From contig NZ_KN676113.1 of assembly GCF_000802185.1 (NCBI RefSeq), positions 3,389,019 to 3,453,018 on the forward strand: a DNA stretch of 64,000 nucleotides. The letters are read 5' to 3'. The notes beneath the pieces are model-generated. The model had not been told where the DNA came from, did not search any database, and saw only the letters and a list, made by a program, of their open reading frames with translations. Source of the stretch: Belnapia sp. F-4-1 (GTDB lineage: Bacteria; Pseudomonadota; Alphaproteobacteria; Acetobacterales; Acetobacteraceae). The position numbers and the translations under genes are program-made. Below are positions 37,442 to 46,031 of this stretch, one piece after another. Positions within the stretch are counted from its first letter, which is position 1. Every line of letters begins with the position of its first letter.

Positions 37442-38199
37442 GCAATGCGGACAAGGTTGCCCTGGTCACCGGCGCGGCGCGCGGCATCGGCGCCGCCATC
37501 GCGCATAAGCTCGGGGTGCTCGGCCATCCGGTCGTCGTCGCCGATGTACTGGAGGAGCGGGAGGCGACCGCCGCCGCCATCCGCGCCGCGGGCGGCGAGG
37601 CGCGGGCCATGGCCCTCGACGTGGCGGACGAGGCGGCAATCTCGGCCCTGCCGGAGGCGCTGGGCGATTGGTGGCCGCGGCTCGGCATCCTGGTCAACAA
37701 TGCGGGCATCTCGCCGAAGGGGCCGGACGGCAAGGCGCGGCCCATCCGCGAGATGCCGGCCGAGGAATGGCGACGGGTGCTGGCGGTGAACCTCACCGGC
37801 GCCTTCCTCGTCTCCCAGGCCTGCCTGCCGCCGCTCAGGGCCCGGCGCTGGGGCCGCATCATCATGCTGACCAGCCAGGCGGCGCGGGCGAAGAGCCAGA
37901 TCGCGGGCGCGCACTACACGGCGGCCAAGTCCGGGCTGATGGGCTTCGCGCGCAGCCTCGCAACCGAGCTTGGGCCGGACGGAATCACGGTGAACAGCAT
38001 CGCCCCGGGGCGCATCGACACGCCGATGGCGCGGGGGACGACCGAGGGCGCCAATGCCGCTTTCGCCGCCAACATCCCGCTCGGCCGGCTCGGAACGCCG
38101 GAGGATGTGGCGGACGTGGCGGCTTTCCTGGCTTCCGAGGCGGCCGGCTACCTCACCGGCGCGACCATCGATGTCGGCGGGGGGAGCTACATGCCGTAA
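37438..38199 (+). CDS. Short-chain dehydrogenase/reductase (FabG/2-keto-acid type)
   Basis: The 253-residue SDR shows TGAARGIGAAIA (residues 11-22), DVADEAAI, NNAGISPKGPDG, catalytic Ser in MLTSQAARAKS, Tyr-Lys in YTAAKSGLMG and the terminal GATIDVGGGSYMP of classical oxidoreductases. Its ATG overlaps the stop of the zinc dehydrogenase gene (ATGA). It closes the three-gene operon ThDP enzyme-zinc dehydrogenase-SDR and may reduce or oxidise a pathway intermediate; FabG-like activity cannot be excluded. Confidence 0.88.
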   Translation: MSNADKVALVTGAARGIGAAIAHKLGVLGHPVVVADVLEEREATAAAIRAAGGEARAMALDVADEAAISALPEALGDWWPRLGILVNNAGISPKGPDGKARPIREMPAEEWRRVLAVNLTGAFLVSQACLPPLRARRWGRIIMLTSQAARAKSQIAGAHYTAAKSGLMGFARSLATELGPDGITVNSIAPGRIDTPMARGTTEGANAAFAANIPLGRLGTPEDVADVAAFLASEAAGYLTGATIDVGGGSYMP

Positions 38200-38211
38200 C
38201 CGGGGCCTTCC

Positions 38212-38240
38212 TTGACACCCCACCCCCCGGCAGGCTTCAT
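38212..38240 (+). promoter_or_regulatory. Candidate promoter of the lepB-rnc-era operon
   Basis: A perfect -35 box TTGACA at 38212-38217 is followed after 17 bp by CTTCAT (38235-38240), a weak -10 box. It lies 13 bp after the SDR stop and about 95 bp before lepB. The spacing is right, the -10 box is poor. Confidence 0.4.
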
Positions 38241-38333
38241 CCCTGCTGCCTGATGCCGTATCCCCGACCATTGGGGACCCGACCCGCGGGCGAACCTCCT
38301 CCTGCACCGATGGGTCAGATCTTGAGCACCTCC

Positions 38334-39086
38334 ATGGCGAAGAATAAGAGCGGCGGCTGGCTCGAGAGCATCAAGACGGTTGTCTATGCCGGGCTGATCG
38401 CCATCGGCATCCGCACCATCGCCTTCGAGCCGTTCAACATCCCCTCCGGCTCGATGATTCCGACGCTGCTGGTGGGCGACTACCTCTTCGTCTCGAAATA
38501 CTCCTACGGCTATTCGCGCTACTCGATGCCCTTCGGGCCGAACCTGTTCCAGGGCCGCATCTTCGGCAGCCTGCCGGCGCGGGGCGACGTCGCCGTCTTC
38601 AAGCTGCCGCGGGACACGAGCCAGGACTACATCAAGCGCATCGTCGGCCTGCCGGGGGACCGCATCCAGGTCCGTAACGGGCTGCTCTATGTCAACGGCA
38701 CGGCGGTGCGGCGCGAGGCGGCCGGGCCTTATGTAGTCGAGGGCGACGGGCCGCGCATGACGGTGCGCCTCTACCGCGAGACTTTGCCGGCCTCGGCGGG
38801 CGGGCCGGAGCGGACGCACCCGATCGTCGAGCAGGCGGATGACGGCCCGCTCGACAACACCACCGAGTACCGGGTGCCCGAGGGCCATGTCTTCGCCATG
38901 GGCGACAACCGCGACAACAGCCTGGACAGCCGGGTGCAGAACGCGGTGGGCTTCATTCCGGTGGACAACCTGGTCGGCCGGGCCGAATTCATCTTCTTCT
39001 CGGTCGACGGCTCTGCCGCCTGGTGGGAGGTTTGGGCATGGCCCTTTGCGATCCGCTGGTCCAGGCTGCTCTCCGGCGTCCGCTGA
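38334..39086 (+). CDS. lepB: Signal peptidase I
   Basis: LepB cleaves signal peptides of secreted proteins at the outer face of the inner membrane. The protein has 250 residues, one N-terminal membrane helix (about 13-30), the catalytic Ser40 in IPSGSMIPTLL, catalytic Lys101 in DYIKRIVGLPGD and the conserved GDNRDNSLDSR box. The start at 38334 (MAKNKSGGW) is the family-like one; an ATG at 38310 adds eight residues and neither has a clear ribosome binding site. lepB is followed by rnc after 4 bp and era, an order common in bacteria. Confidence 0.95.
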   Translation: MAKNKSGGWLESIKTVVYAGLIAIGIRTIAFEPFNIPSGSMIPTLLVGDYLFVSKYSYGYSRYSMPFGPNLFQGRIFGSLPARGDVAVFKLPRDTSQDYIKRIVGLPGDRIQVRNGLLYVNGTAVRREAAGPYVVEGDGPRMTVRLYRETLPASAGGPERTHPIVEQADDGPLDNTTEYRVPEGHVFAMGDNRDNSLDSRVQNAVGFIPVDNLVGRAEFIFFSVDGSAAWWEVWAWPFAIRWSRLLSGVR

Positions 39087-39090
39087 CACC

Positions 39091-39795
39091 ATGACGACCG
39101 GAGGCAACCTCGCGGCCTTCGCCGCTCGGCTTGGCCATGAATTCGCGCGGCCGGAGCTGCTGACCCAGGCGCTGACCCACCGCTCCGCCGCCGACCCGAA
39201 GCGCGCCCAACTCGACAGCAACGAGCGGCTTGAATTCCTCGGCGACCGGGTATTGGCCCTGCTGATCGCCGAATGGCTCTCCGAGCGGTTCCCCGAGGAG
39301 CGGGAGGGCGATCTCGGCAAGCGGCTCGGCGTGCTGGTGGCGCGGGACACGCTGACGCGCGTGGCCGAGGGGCTCGGCCTCGCGGGCGTGCTGCGGGTGC
39401 CGCATTCCGAGGGGCGGGCGGGGTTGCGCGAGCGCGCCAATGTGCTCGCGGATGCGATGGAGGCGCTGCTCGGGGCGCTCTACCTCGATGCCGGGCTGCC
39501 GGTGGCGCGCGCCCTGGTCCGGCGGGAATGGGAGGCGCAGATGGGCGCCGACCCGCGCCCGCCCATGTCGGCCAAGAGCCGGCTGCAGGAATACACGCTC
39601 GGACGGGGGCTCGGCCTGCCGGAATACCGGCTGGTCTCCTCTACCGGGCCCTCGCATCAGCCGATCTTCGTCGTCGCGGTAAGCGCGGCGGGGCGCGAGG
39701 CCGAGGGGGTGGGCGAGTCGAAGCGCGCGGCGGAGCAGGTGGCGGCCGAGGCCTGGCTCGCCCAGTTGGAGCCGGCCAAATTGGAGCAGGGATGA
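39091..39795 (+). CDS. rnc: Ribonuclease III
   Basis: RNase III cuts double-stranded RNA in rRNA processing and antisense regulation. The 234-residue protein carries the catalytic signature NERLEFLGDRV with Glu45, Glu48 and Asp52, a second acidic cluster in DAMEALLGALYLDAG, and a C-terminal double-stranded RNA-binding domain (about 155-225, with PEYRLVSSTGPSHQPIFVV). Four bases after the lepB stop an ATG at 39091 gives the normal N-terminus. The stop overlaps the era start, so rnc and era are translationally coupled. Confidence 0.96.
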   Translation: MTTGGNLAAFAARLGHEFARPELLTQALTHRSAADPKRAQLDSNERLEFLGDRVLALLIAEWLSERFPEEREGDLGKRLGVLVARDTLTRVAEGLGLAGVLRVPHSEGRAGLRERANVLADAMEALLGALYLDAGLPVARALVRREWEAQMGADPRPPMSAKSRLQEYTLGRGLGLPEYRLVSSTGPSHQPIFVVAVSAAGREAEGVGESKRAAEQVAAEAWLAQLEPAKLEQG

Positions 39796-40703
39796 GCGAG
39801 AGCGAGCAGGAGGGGCCCCGCTGCGGCCTGGTGGCCGTGGTCGGCGCGCCGAATGCCGGCAAGTCCACCCTGGTGAATGCGCTGGCCGGGGCCAAGGTCA
39901 CCATCGTCTCGCCGAAGCCGCAGACCACGCGCTTCCGCATCCGCGCCGTCGTGATGCACCGGGGCTCGCAGATCGTCCTTGTGGATACGCCGGGCATCTT
40001 TGCCCCGCGCCGGCGGCTGGACCGGGCGATGGTCGCCGCCGCCTGGGGCGGGGCGCAGGATGCCGACCGCACCCTGCTGATCGTCGATGCGCGGGCCGGG
40101 CTGACGGACGCCGTCCGCGCCATCGTCGAGCGGCTGGCGCGCGACCGGCGGCCGGTCTGGCTGGCGCTCAACAAGGTGGACCTGATCGACCCGCCCCGTC
40201 TGCTGCCCTTGGCCCAGGAACTGAACGCGCTGCTCCCGGTCGAGGAGACCTTCATGATCTCGGCCGAGAAGGCGAGGGGCCTCGACCGCCTGCTCGACCG
40301 CCTGGCCGAGGCCATGCCGCCTGGCCCCTACCTCTTCCCCGAGGACGAGCTGTCGGACCTGCCCAACCGCATGCTGGTCGCCGAGATCGTGCGCGAGCAG
40401 ATCCTCCGCCAGACGCATGAGGAGGTGCCGCACCACGCGACGGTCGAGACCGAGAACTGGCAGGAGCGGAAGGATGGCAGCGTCCGCGTGGACTGCACCG
40501 TCTATGTCGGCCGGGCGACGCAGAAGGCCATCCTGATCGGCGATGGTGGGGCGCGCATCAAGGCGATCGGCCAGAGCGCCCGGCGCGAGCTGGAGGGGCT
40601 GCTGGAACGGCGGGTGCATCTGTTCCTTAACGTGAAGGACCGGCCGGGCTGGGACGAGGAGCGCGGGCGGCTCCGGGCGCTCGGGCTGGAGGACGAGGGG
40701 TAG
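39792..40703 (+). CDS. era: GTPase Era
   Basis: Era is a ribosome-associated GTPase needed for 16S rRNA maturation. The 303-residue protein has G1 GAPNAGKST (18-26), an effector PKPQTTRFRI, G3 DTPG, G4 NKVD and G5 SAEKARG, then the C-terminal KH domain with GDGGARIKAIGQSARRELE. The start at 39792 overlaps the rnc stop by one base. The usual downstream recO is not present; an unrelated DUF3891 gene follows. Confidence 0.96.
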   Translation: MSESEQEGPRCGLVAVVGAPNAGKSTLVNALAGAKVTIVSPKPQTTRFRIRAVVMHRGSQIVLVDTPGIFAPRRRLDRAMVAAAWGGAQDADRTLLIVDARAGLTDAVRAIVERLARDRRPVWLALNKVDLIDPPRLLPLAQELNALLPVEETFMISAEKARGLDRLLDRLAEAMPPGPYLFPEDELSDLPNRMLVAEIVREQILRQTHEEVPHHATVETENWQERKDGSVRVDCTVYVGRATQKAILIGDGGARIKAIGQSARRELEGLLERRVHLFLNVKDRPGWDEERGRLRALGLEDEG

Positions 40704-40759
40704 CGCCGGAGTTGCGGAGGCGCCGTATCCGCAGGCCTCTCTCGCGCGTTGACCCCGCC

Positions 40760-41527
40760 ATGATCCTGCGCAGCCCCGAGAACGGCATCCGCCTTCTCAT
40801 CTCCCAGCCCTCCCATGCCCTGCTGTCCGGCCAGATGATGGCCGCCTGGGGCGCCCCCGGCTTCACGCGGCCCGACCCGGCGCCCGAGGTCATCCTGGCC
40901 GCCGAGCAGCACGACCTCGCCTGGCTCGACTGGGAAACCGCCCCGACCCTCGATCCGGAGACGGGCCTGCCCCACCCCTTCACCAGCCTCGGCCCCGCCG
41001 TCCATGCGCCGATGTGGGCCCGGGGCGTGGAGGTCGCCCGTGCCGCCTGGGGCCTCTGGCCCGCCCTGCTCATCTCCCTGCACGGCACGCGTGTCTATAC
41101 GGAGTACATGGACCCGGAGCGCCTGCCGCCGGAGGACCATGCCGCGATCGACCGCAACGCCGCCAAGGAGGCCGCCCTCCAGGCGGACTGGGTGGCGAAG
41201 CTTGGCGCGGACCCCGGGCAGGTCAGGCGGAACCACGACCTCGTCGGGGTGACCGATGCCCTTTCCCTCGCCCTCTGCTTCGCCGATCCGGACAAGGCCG
41301 GGGAGGCGCCGATGGCGGATGGCAGTACCCGCAAGATGAATCTCGTGCGGCTGGGGCCATCCCGGTGGTCGCTGGACCCCTGGCCCTTCCGCGACAGCAC
41401 GCTGACGGTGCAGTGCGAGGTGATCCGCCTTCCCGCCGAAGCCCGCTGGACCGACGAGGAGGCGATGCGCCGCGACCTCCGCGAAGCGAATTGGAGCCGG
41501 CTGGCCGAGACCCTCGTCCCGGCCTGA
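40760..41527 (+). CDS. DUF3891 family protein
   Basis: The 255-residue soluble protein opens with MILRSPENGIRLLISQPSHALLSGQMM and has the conserved AAEQHDLAWLDWE box and a central histidine/aspartate region (ISLHGTRVYTEYM). It matches the DUF3891 family as I recall it; no function is known for it. The start at 40760 is taken because the upstream in-frame ATG at 40712 gives 16 arginine-rich residues. It stands alone between era (56 bp) and the MFS gene. Confidence 0.7.
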   Translation: MILRSPENGIRLLISQPSHALLSGQMMAAWGAPGFTRPDPAPEVILAAEQHDLAWLDWETAPTLDPETGLPHPFTSLGPAVHAPMWARGVEVARAAWGLWPALLISLHGTRVYTEYMDPERLPPEDHAAIDRNAAKEAALQADWVAKLGADPGQVRRNHDLVGVTDALSLALCFADPDKAGEAPMADGSTRKMNLVRLGPSRWSLDPWPFRDSTLTVQCEVIRLPAEARWTDEEAMRRDLREANWSRLAETLVPA

Positions 41528-41615
41528 GGAGCCGGGTTGGCCGGCTTCGCGCGGGGACGAAACCTGAAGCAGACGGCGTGGGCTAGGGTGCCGCAGACCC
41601 TGCCGGAGACCGCCC

Positions 41616-42905
41616 ATGCCGCATGCCGCCATGACCGCCGTGCCGCCCTTCTTCGGCTGGCGCGTCGTCTGGGCCGCCTTCACCGTCGCGGTCTTCGGCT
41701 GGGGGATAGGGTTCTACGGGCCGCCGGTCTTCCTCCCCGCCATCCAGGCGGAGCGGGGCTGGCCGGTGGCGTTGATCTCCGCCGCAGTCACCTGCCACTT
41801 CCTGCTCGGCGCCGTCATCGTCGCCAATCTCGCGGCGCTGCACGGCCGCTTCGGCATCGTCGCGGTGACGCGGGCGGCGGCGTTGGCGAGTGCCTTCGGC
41901 ATCCTCGGCTGGGCGCTGGCGGCGGAGCCCTGGCAACTTTTCGCCGCGACCCTGCTGAGCGGCTTCGGCTGGGCGGCGACCGGCGGCGCGGCGATCAATG
42001 CCATGGTCTCGCCCTGGTTCGCGCGGCGGCGCTCCGCGGCGCTCAGTACCGCCTATAACGGGGCGAGCCTCGGCGGCATCCTGTTCTCGCCGCTCTGGGT
42101 GGCGCTGATCGCGATGCTTGGCTTCGCCGGCGCGGCGGCGCTCGCCGGCGGGGCGATGGTGCTGGCGCTGTGGTGGCTCTCCGGCCGCTACTTGGCGCCG
42201 ACGCCGGCCTCGCTCGGCCAATATGCGGATGGCGAGGCGGCGGGCGGTGCGGCGCCGGCCGGTGCGGCGGCGCTGCCTGGCAGGGCGCTCTGGCGGAACC
42301 GGCGCTTCCTTACCCTGGCAGCGGCCACCTCGCTTGGCCTCTTCGCGCAGATCGGGCTGATCGCGCATCTCGTCTCGCTGCTGATCCCGGCAATGGGCGC
42401 GCAAGGGGCAGGCTTCGCCGCGGGGTTGGCGACGGTGTGCGCCATCGCCGGGCGGACCGGGCTCGGCTGGCTGCTGCCGGCGGAGGCGAACCGGCGCCGG
42501 GCGCTGGCGGCGGTCTTCGCCCTCCAGGTCTGCGGCTCGCTGGTGCTGCTGGCGGCGGGCGGGACCTCGGTGCCGCTGCTGCTGCTCGGCGTGGTGCTGT
42601 TCGGCCTCGGGCTCGGCAATGCGACATCGCTGCCGCCACTGATCGCGCAGCAGGACTTCGCGGCGGCCGATACCGCGCGGGCGGTGGCGCTGGTCACGGC
42701 CTGCAGCCAGGCGGCCTATGCCTTCGCCCCGGCCGCCTTCGGCCTGCTGCGGACGATCGCTGAGCCGTGGCTCTTCCTCGCCGCCGCGGCGATCCAGGCC
42801 GCGGCGGCCGTGGTGGTGCTGGGCCGCCTCAATCCCCGTCCTGGTCCAGCGCATAGCCCGCCGAGCGCACGGTGCGGATCACATCCGCCCCGCCCTCGAC
42901 ATTGA
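41616..42905 (+). CDS. Major facilitator superfamily transporter
   Basis: The 429-residue protein has about 12 hydrophobic helices in two six-helix halves joined by a polar loop near residue 195-225 (ADGEAAGGAAPAGAAALPG). Inner repeat motifs of the MFS are visible (for example WFARRRSAALST between helices 4 and 5). The substrate is not evident; it resembles monocarboxylate/oxalate-type carriers in shape. The final 25 residues (LNPRPGPAHSPPSARC and beyond) are proline-rich and are encoded antisense to the end of phoB, overlapping it by 77 bp. A second ATG at 41631 (MTAVPPFFG) is an equally possible start. Confidence 0.85.
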   Translation: MPHAAMTAVPPFFGWRVVWAAFTVAVFGWGIGFYGPPVFLPAIQAERGWPVALISAAVTCHFLLGAVIVANLAALHGRFGIVAVTRAAALASAFGILGWALAAEPWQLFAATLLSGFGWAATGGAAINAMVSPWFARRRSAALSTAYNGASLGGILFSPLWVALIAMLGFAGAAALAGGAMVLALWWLSGRYLAPTPASLGQYADGEAAGGAAPAGAAALPGRALWRNRRFLTLAAATSLGLFAQIGLIAHLVSLLIPAMGAQGAGFAAGLATVCAIAGRTGLGWLLPAEANRRRALAAVFALQVCGSLVLLAAGGTSVPLLLLGVVLFGLGLGNATSLPPLIAQQDFAAADTARAVALVTACSQAAYAFAPAAFGLLRTIAEPWLFLAAAAIQAAAAVVVLGRLNPRPGPAHSPPSARCGSHPPRPRH

Positions 42906-43545
42906 TCGCCTTGCGCAGCCGGCGGATATGCACGTCCACCGTTCGCGGCTCGACATGGATGTCGCGGCCCCAGACCGCATCCAGCAGCTGCTCCCGGCTG
43001 AACACCCGGCCCGGGTTCTGCAGGAAGAATTCCAGCATCCGGTATTCGGTCGGGCCGAGATGCAGGGCGCGGCCGGCCCGCGTCACCCGGTGCGCATCCT
43101 GGTCCATGGTGATGTCGAGATAGGCCAGCGTCCCCTTGGTGGCGATGCTGCCCGAGCGCCGCAGCAGCGCCCGGATGCGCGCCAGAAGGCTGTCCATGGC
43201 GAAGGGCTTGGCGATGTAGTCGTCGGCGCCGGTATCGAGCGCCCGCACCGCATCCTGGTCCTCGGTCCGCGCCGTCACCATGATGATCGGCAGGTCCCGC
43301 GTCGCCGGCTTGCGGCGGAGCTGGCGGCAGACCTCGATGCCCGAGAGCGCGGGCAGCATCCAGTCGAGCAGCACGAGGTCGGGCCGCGCCTCGGCGACGC
43401 GCAGCAGGGCCTCCTGCCCGTCCGCCGCCTCCTCGACGCGGAAGCCCTGCTTCTCGAGGTTGTAGCGCAGCAGCGTGATCAGCGGCGCCTCGTCCTCCAC
43501 CACCAGGATGGTCGGCTTGGCATGGCCCTGGACCATGTCAGGCAT
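42829..43545 (-). CDS. phoB: Phosphate regulon response regulator PhoB
   Basis: PhoB activates the pho regulon under phosphate limitation after phosphorylation by PhoR. The 238-residue protein has a receiver (acidic pair in VVEDEA, Asp61 in LLDWMLP, Lys in IAKPF) and a C-terminal winged-helix OmpR-type domain (HLGPTEYRMLEFFLQNPGRVFSREQLLDAVWG...TVDVHIRRLRKAI, quoted in part). The start at 43545 leaves AAGGA nine bases upstream; ATG 43554 is an alternative adding three residues. It follows phoU by 16 bp as last gene of the operon. phoR is not next to it. Confidence 0.95.
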   Translation of the reverse strand: MPDMVQGHAKPTILVVEDEAPLITLLRYNLEKQGFRVEEAADGQEALLRVAEARPDLVLLDWMLPALSGIEVCRQLRRKPATRDLPIIMVTARTEDQDAVRALDTGADDYIAKPFAMDSLLARIRALLRRSGSIATKGTLAYLDITMDQDAHRVTRAGRALHLGPTEYRMLEFFLQNPGRVFSREQLLDAVWGRDIHVEPRTVDVHIRRLRKAINVEGGADVIRTVRSAGYALDQDGD

Positions 43546-43561
43546 AGGGGGCATTCCTTCC

Positions 43562-44281
43562 TCAGCCCGGCGGCCGAACCACGGCATAGGCGGAGCCGTC
43601 GCCCTTCGGCCGCTCGTCCGGCAGGTTGTCGCCGCGCACCGCGTAATGCACGGTCTCGGCGATGTTGGTGGCGTGGTCGCCGATGCGCTCGAGGTTCTTG
43701 GCAACGAACAGCAGATGCGTCGCCGCGGTGATGTTGCGCGGATCCTCCATCATGAAGGTCAGCATCTCGCGGAAGATGCCGTTATAGACCTGGTCGACCG
43801 GCTCGTCCGCCTCCCAGACCTCGTCGGCCCGGGCGACGTCGTCGTTGACCAGCGCGTCGATCGCGCCCTTCAGGTTCTCCTGCACCAGCACCGCCATCCG
43901 GTTGAAGCCGTTGAGGCTGCCGATCGCCGGCTGCTGCGCCAGCACGATGCTCCGCTTCGCCGCGTTGCGCGCATAGTCGCCGATCCGCTCGATCCCGTGG
44001 CTGATCTTGAGGCAGGCGATGACCAGCCGCAGGTCCTGCCCCACCGGCTGCCGCAGTGCCAGGATGCGGATGCAGAAATTCTCGATCTCACGCTCCAGCG
44101 CGTCGATCGCGGCGTCGCGCCCGACCACCTCGGTCGCAAGGTCGGTGTCGCGCCGGATCAGCGAGGCGACCGCATCCGCCACCTGCCGCTCGGCGAGGCC
44201 GCCCATGCGGGCGATCATGTCGCGCAGCCGCCGCAGCTCCTCGGCATAGGATCGCACGGTATGCTCGGCCATCTGTTCCAT
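43562..44281 (-). CDS. phoU: Phosphate transport system regulator PhoU
   Basis: PhoU links the Pst transporter to the PhoR/PhoB signal and represses it when phosphate is plentiful. The 239-residue protein is helical with two homologous three-helix bundles, each carrying the family motif: ISHGIERIGDYARNAAKRS and AKNLERIGDHATNIAETV. The motif's acidic residues bind metal clusters. The start is ATG 44281, with ATG 44272 as a near alternative. It sits between pstB (16 bp) and phoB (16 bp). Confidence 0.96.
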   Translation of the reverse strand: MEQMAEHTVRSYAEELRRLRDMIARMGGLAERQVADAVASLIRRDTDLATEVVGRDAAIDALEREIENFCIRILALRQPVGQDLRLVIACLKISHGIERIGDYARNAAKRSIVLAQQPAIGSLNGFNRMAVLVQENLKGAIDALVNDDVARADEVWEADEPVDQVYNGIFREMLTFMMEDPRNITAATHLLFVAKNLERIGDHATNIAETVHYAVRGDNLPDERPKGDGSAYAVVRPPG

Positions 44282-44297
44282 GTTCCTGGCCCCCGCC

Positions 44298-45125
44298 TTA
44301 GCCGAACCGGCCGGTGATGTATTCCTGCGTCTTAGGATGCTTCGGCGCGGTGAAGAGCTGCCCCGCCGGCGCCACCTCGATCAGCTCGCCGAGATAGAAG
44401 AACGCCACCTGGTCGGCGCAGCGCGCCGCCTGCTGCATGTTGTGGGTCACGATGGCGATGGTGAAGTCGCGCTTCAGCTCGTCGATCAGCTCCTCGATCT
44501 TCAGGGTCGAGATCGGGTCGAGCGCCGAGGTCGGCTCGTCGAACAGGATCACCTCCGGCCGCACCGCGATGGTCCGCGCGATGCAGAGACGCTGCTGCTG
44601 CCCGCCCGACATGCCCATCGCCGAGGTGTTCAGCCGGTCCTTCGCCTCGGACCAGAGCGCGGCCCGGGTCAGCGCCCATTCCACCCGCTCGTCCATCTGC
44701 GCCTTGCTGAGCTGCTCGTGCAGCCGGACGCCAAAGGCGATGTTCTCGTAGATGGTCATGGGGAAGGGGGTCGGCTTCTGGAAGACCATGCCGATCTTCG
44801 AGCGCAGCGCATTGAGGTCGACGCCGTCCGCGATGACGTTCTCGCCGTCGAGCAGCACCTGCCCTTCGGCCCGCTGGCCGGGATAAAGGCTGTACATGCG
44901 GTTCAGCACGCGCAACAGGGTCGACTTGCCGCAGCCCGAGGGGCCGATCATGCCCGTCACCTGCCGGGCCGGGATGTCGAGCCCGATCCCCTTCAGCGCC
45001 TTGTGCGCGCCATAGAAGAAGTCGAGGCCCTTGATCGCCAGCTTCGCCTCGTTCAGCGCGGCGCCGGAGCGCGCCTGAATGGTGCCAAGGGAGGGCCGGG
45101 CGGAAGTGGTCGCTTGATCGCTCAT
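44298..45125 (-). CDS. pstB: Phosphate ABC transporter ATPase PstB
   Basis: PstB energises high-affinity phosphate uptake. The 275-residue ATPase has Walker [12 protein letters not shown] (60-70), Q-loop [10 protein letters not shown], signature [14 protein letters not shown], Walker [13 protein letters not shown] and the H-loop [12 protein letters not shown], and ends with the PstB-typical [14 protein letters not shown]. The start at 45125 (MSDQATTS) is preceded by a modest AGGATCC-type site; the first 20 residues are variable in the family. It is 14 bp after the pstA stop. Confidence 0.97.
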   Translation of the reverse strand: MSDQATTSARPSLGTIQARSGAALNEAKLAIKGLDFFYGAHKALKGIGLDIPARQVTGMIGPSGCGKSTLLRVLNRMYSLYPGQRAEGQVLLDGENVIADGVDLNALRSKIGMVFQKPTPFPMTIYENIAFGVRLHEQLSKAQMDERVEWALTRAALWSEAKDRLNTSAMGMSGGQQQRLCIARTIAVRPEVILFDEPTSALDPISTLKIEELIDELKRDFTIAIVTHNMQQAARCADQVAFFYLGELIEVAPAGQLFTAPKHPKTQEYITGRFG

Positions 45126-45139
45126 GGGGTTCGGATCCT

Positions 45140-46027
45140 TCACTTGCCGCGGCCGAGGAGGCTGCGCGCGCCTATGTTCAGCAGCAGCACGGCGAGGGTG
45201 ATGAGGAGAGCGCCGGCCCAGGCCAGCTCGATCCAGTCCTGGAAGGGCGAGCCGGCATAGGAATAGATCGTGATCGGCAGGCTCGGCATCGGCGCCGAAA
45301 GGTTGGTCGACCAGGCATTGTTGCCGAGGCTGGTGAAAAGCAGCGGCGCCGTCTCGCCGGCGATGCGGGCGATGCCGAGCAGCACGCCGGTGATGATGCC
45401 GGAGATCGCCGAGCGCCAGCTCACCAGCACGATCATCTTCCACTTCGGCGCGCCGAGCCCGATCACCGCCTCGCGCAGCGTGTTGGGGACGAGGCTCAGC
45501 ATGTCCTCCGTCGTCCGCACCACGATCGGGATGATGATGATGGCGAGCGCCGCGACGCCCGCCCAGCCGGAGAAGCCGCCGAAGGGCAGCACCAGCAGCT
45601 GGTAGACGAAGAGGCCGATCAGGATCGAGGGCGCCGAGAGCAGGATGTCGGAGACGAAGCGCACCACGTCGCCGAAGCGCGAGCCCCGTGCATACTCGGC
45701 GAGATAGGTACCGACCAGCATGCCGATCGGCGTGCCGATCAGCGTCGCCAGCGCCACCTGGATCAGGCTGCCGACGATCGCGTTGAGCAGCCCGCCTTCG
45801 GAGCCCGGCGGCTTGGTCACCTCGGTGAAGACCGCGAGGTTCATCGCCCCGAAGCCCTTGACGAAGAGCGTGATCAGGATCGAAGCGAGGAAGACGAGGC
45901 CGACCGCCGTCGCCGCGAGCGACAGCATGCGGATGATGACATCGGTCCGCCGCCGCCGGCTGCCGAGCCGGGCCGCGACCTTGTTGTCCTTCACCGGCGT
46001 CAACGCCGGTTGTGTCGTGGCGCTCAT
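45140..46027 (-). CDS. pstA: Phosphate ABC transporter permease PstA
   Basis: PstA and PstC form the phosphate channel. The 295-residue protein has six hydrophobic segments, the inner loop with [20 protein letters not shown] and the family block [20 protein letters not shown], plus a hydrophilic N-terminus of about 30 residues rich in arginine. It lies 4 bp after pstC and 14 bp before pstB. In this genome it is encoded without an obvious start problem: ATG 46027 gives MSATTQPAL. Confidence 0.96.
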   Translation of the reverse strand: MSATTQPALTPVKDNKVAARLGSRRRRTDVIIRMLSLAATAVGLVFLASILITLFVKGFGAMNLAVFTEVTKPPGSEGGLLNAIVGSLIQVALATLIGTPIGMLVGTYLAEYARGSRFGDVVRFVSDILLSAPSILIGLFVYQLLVLPFGGFSGWAGVAALAIIIIPIVVRTTEDMLSLVPNTLREAVIGLGAPKWKMIVLVSWRSAISGIITGVLLGIARIAGETAPLLFTSLGNNAWSTNLSAPMPSLPITIYSYAGSPFQDWIELAWAGALLITLAVLLLNIGARSLLGRGK

Positions 46028-46031
46028 CGGG

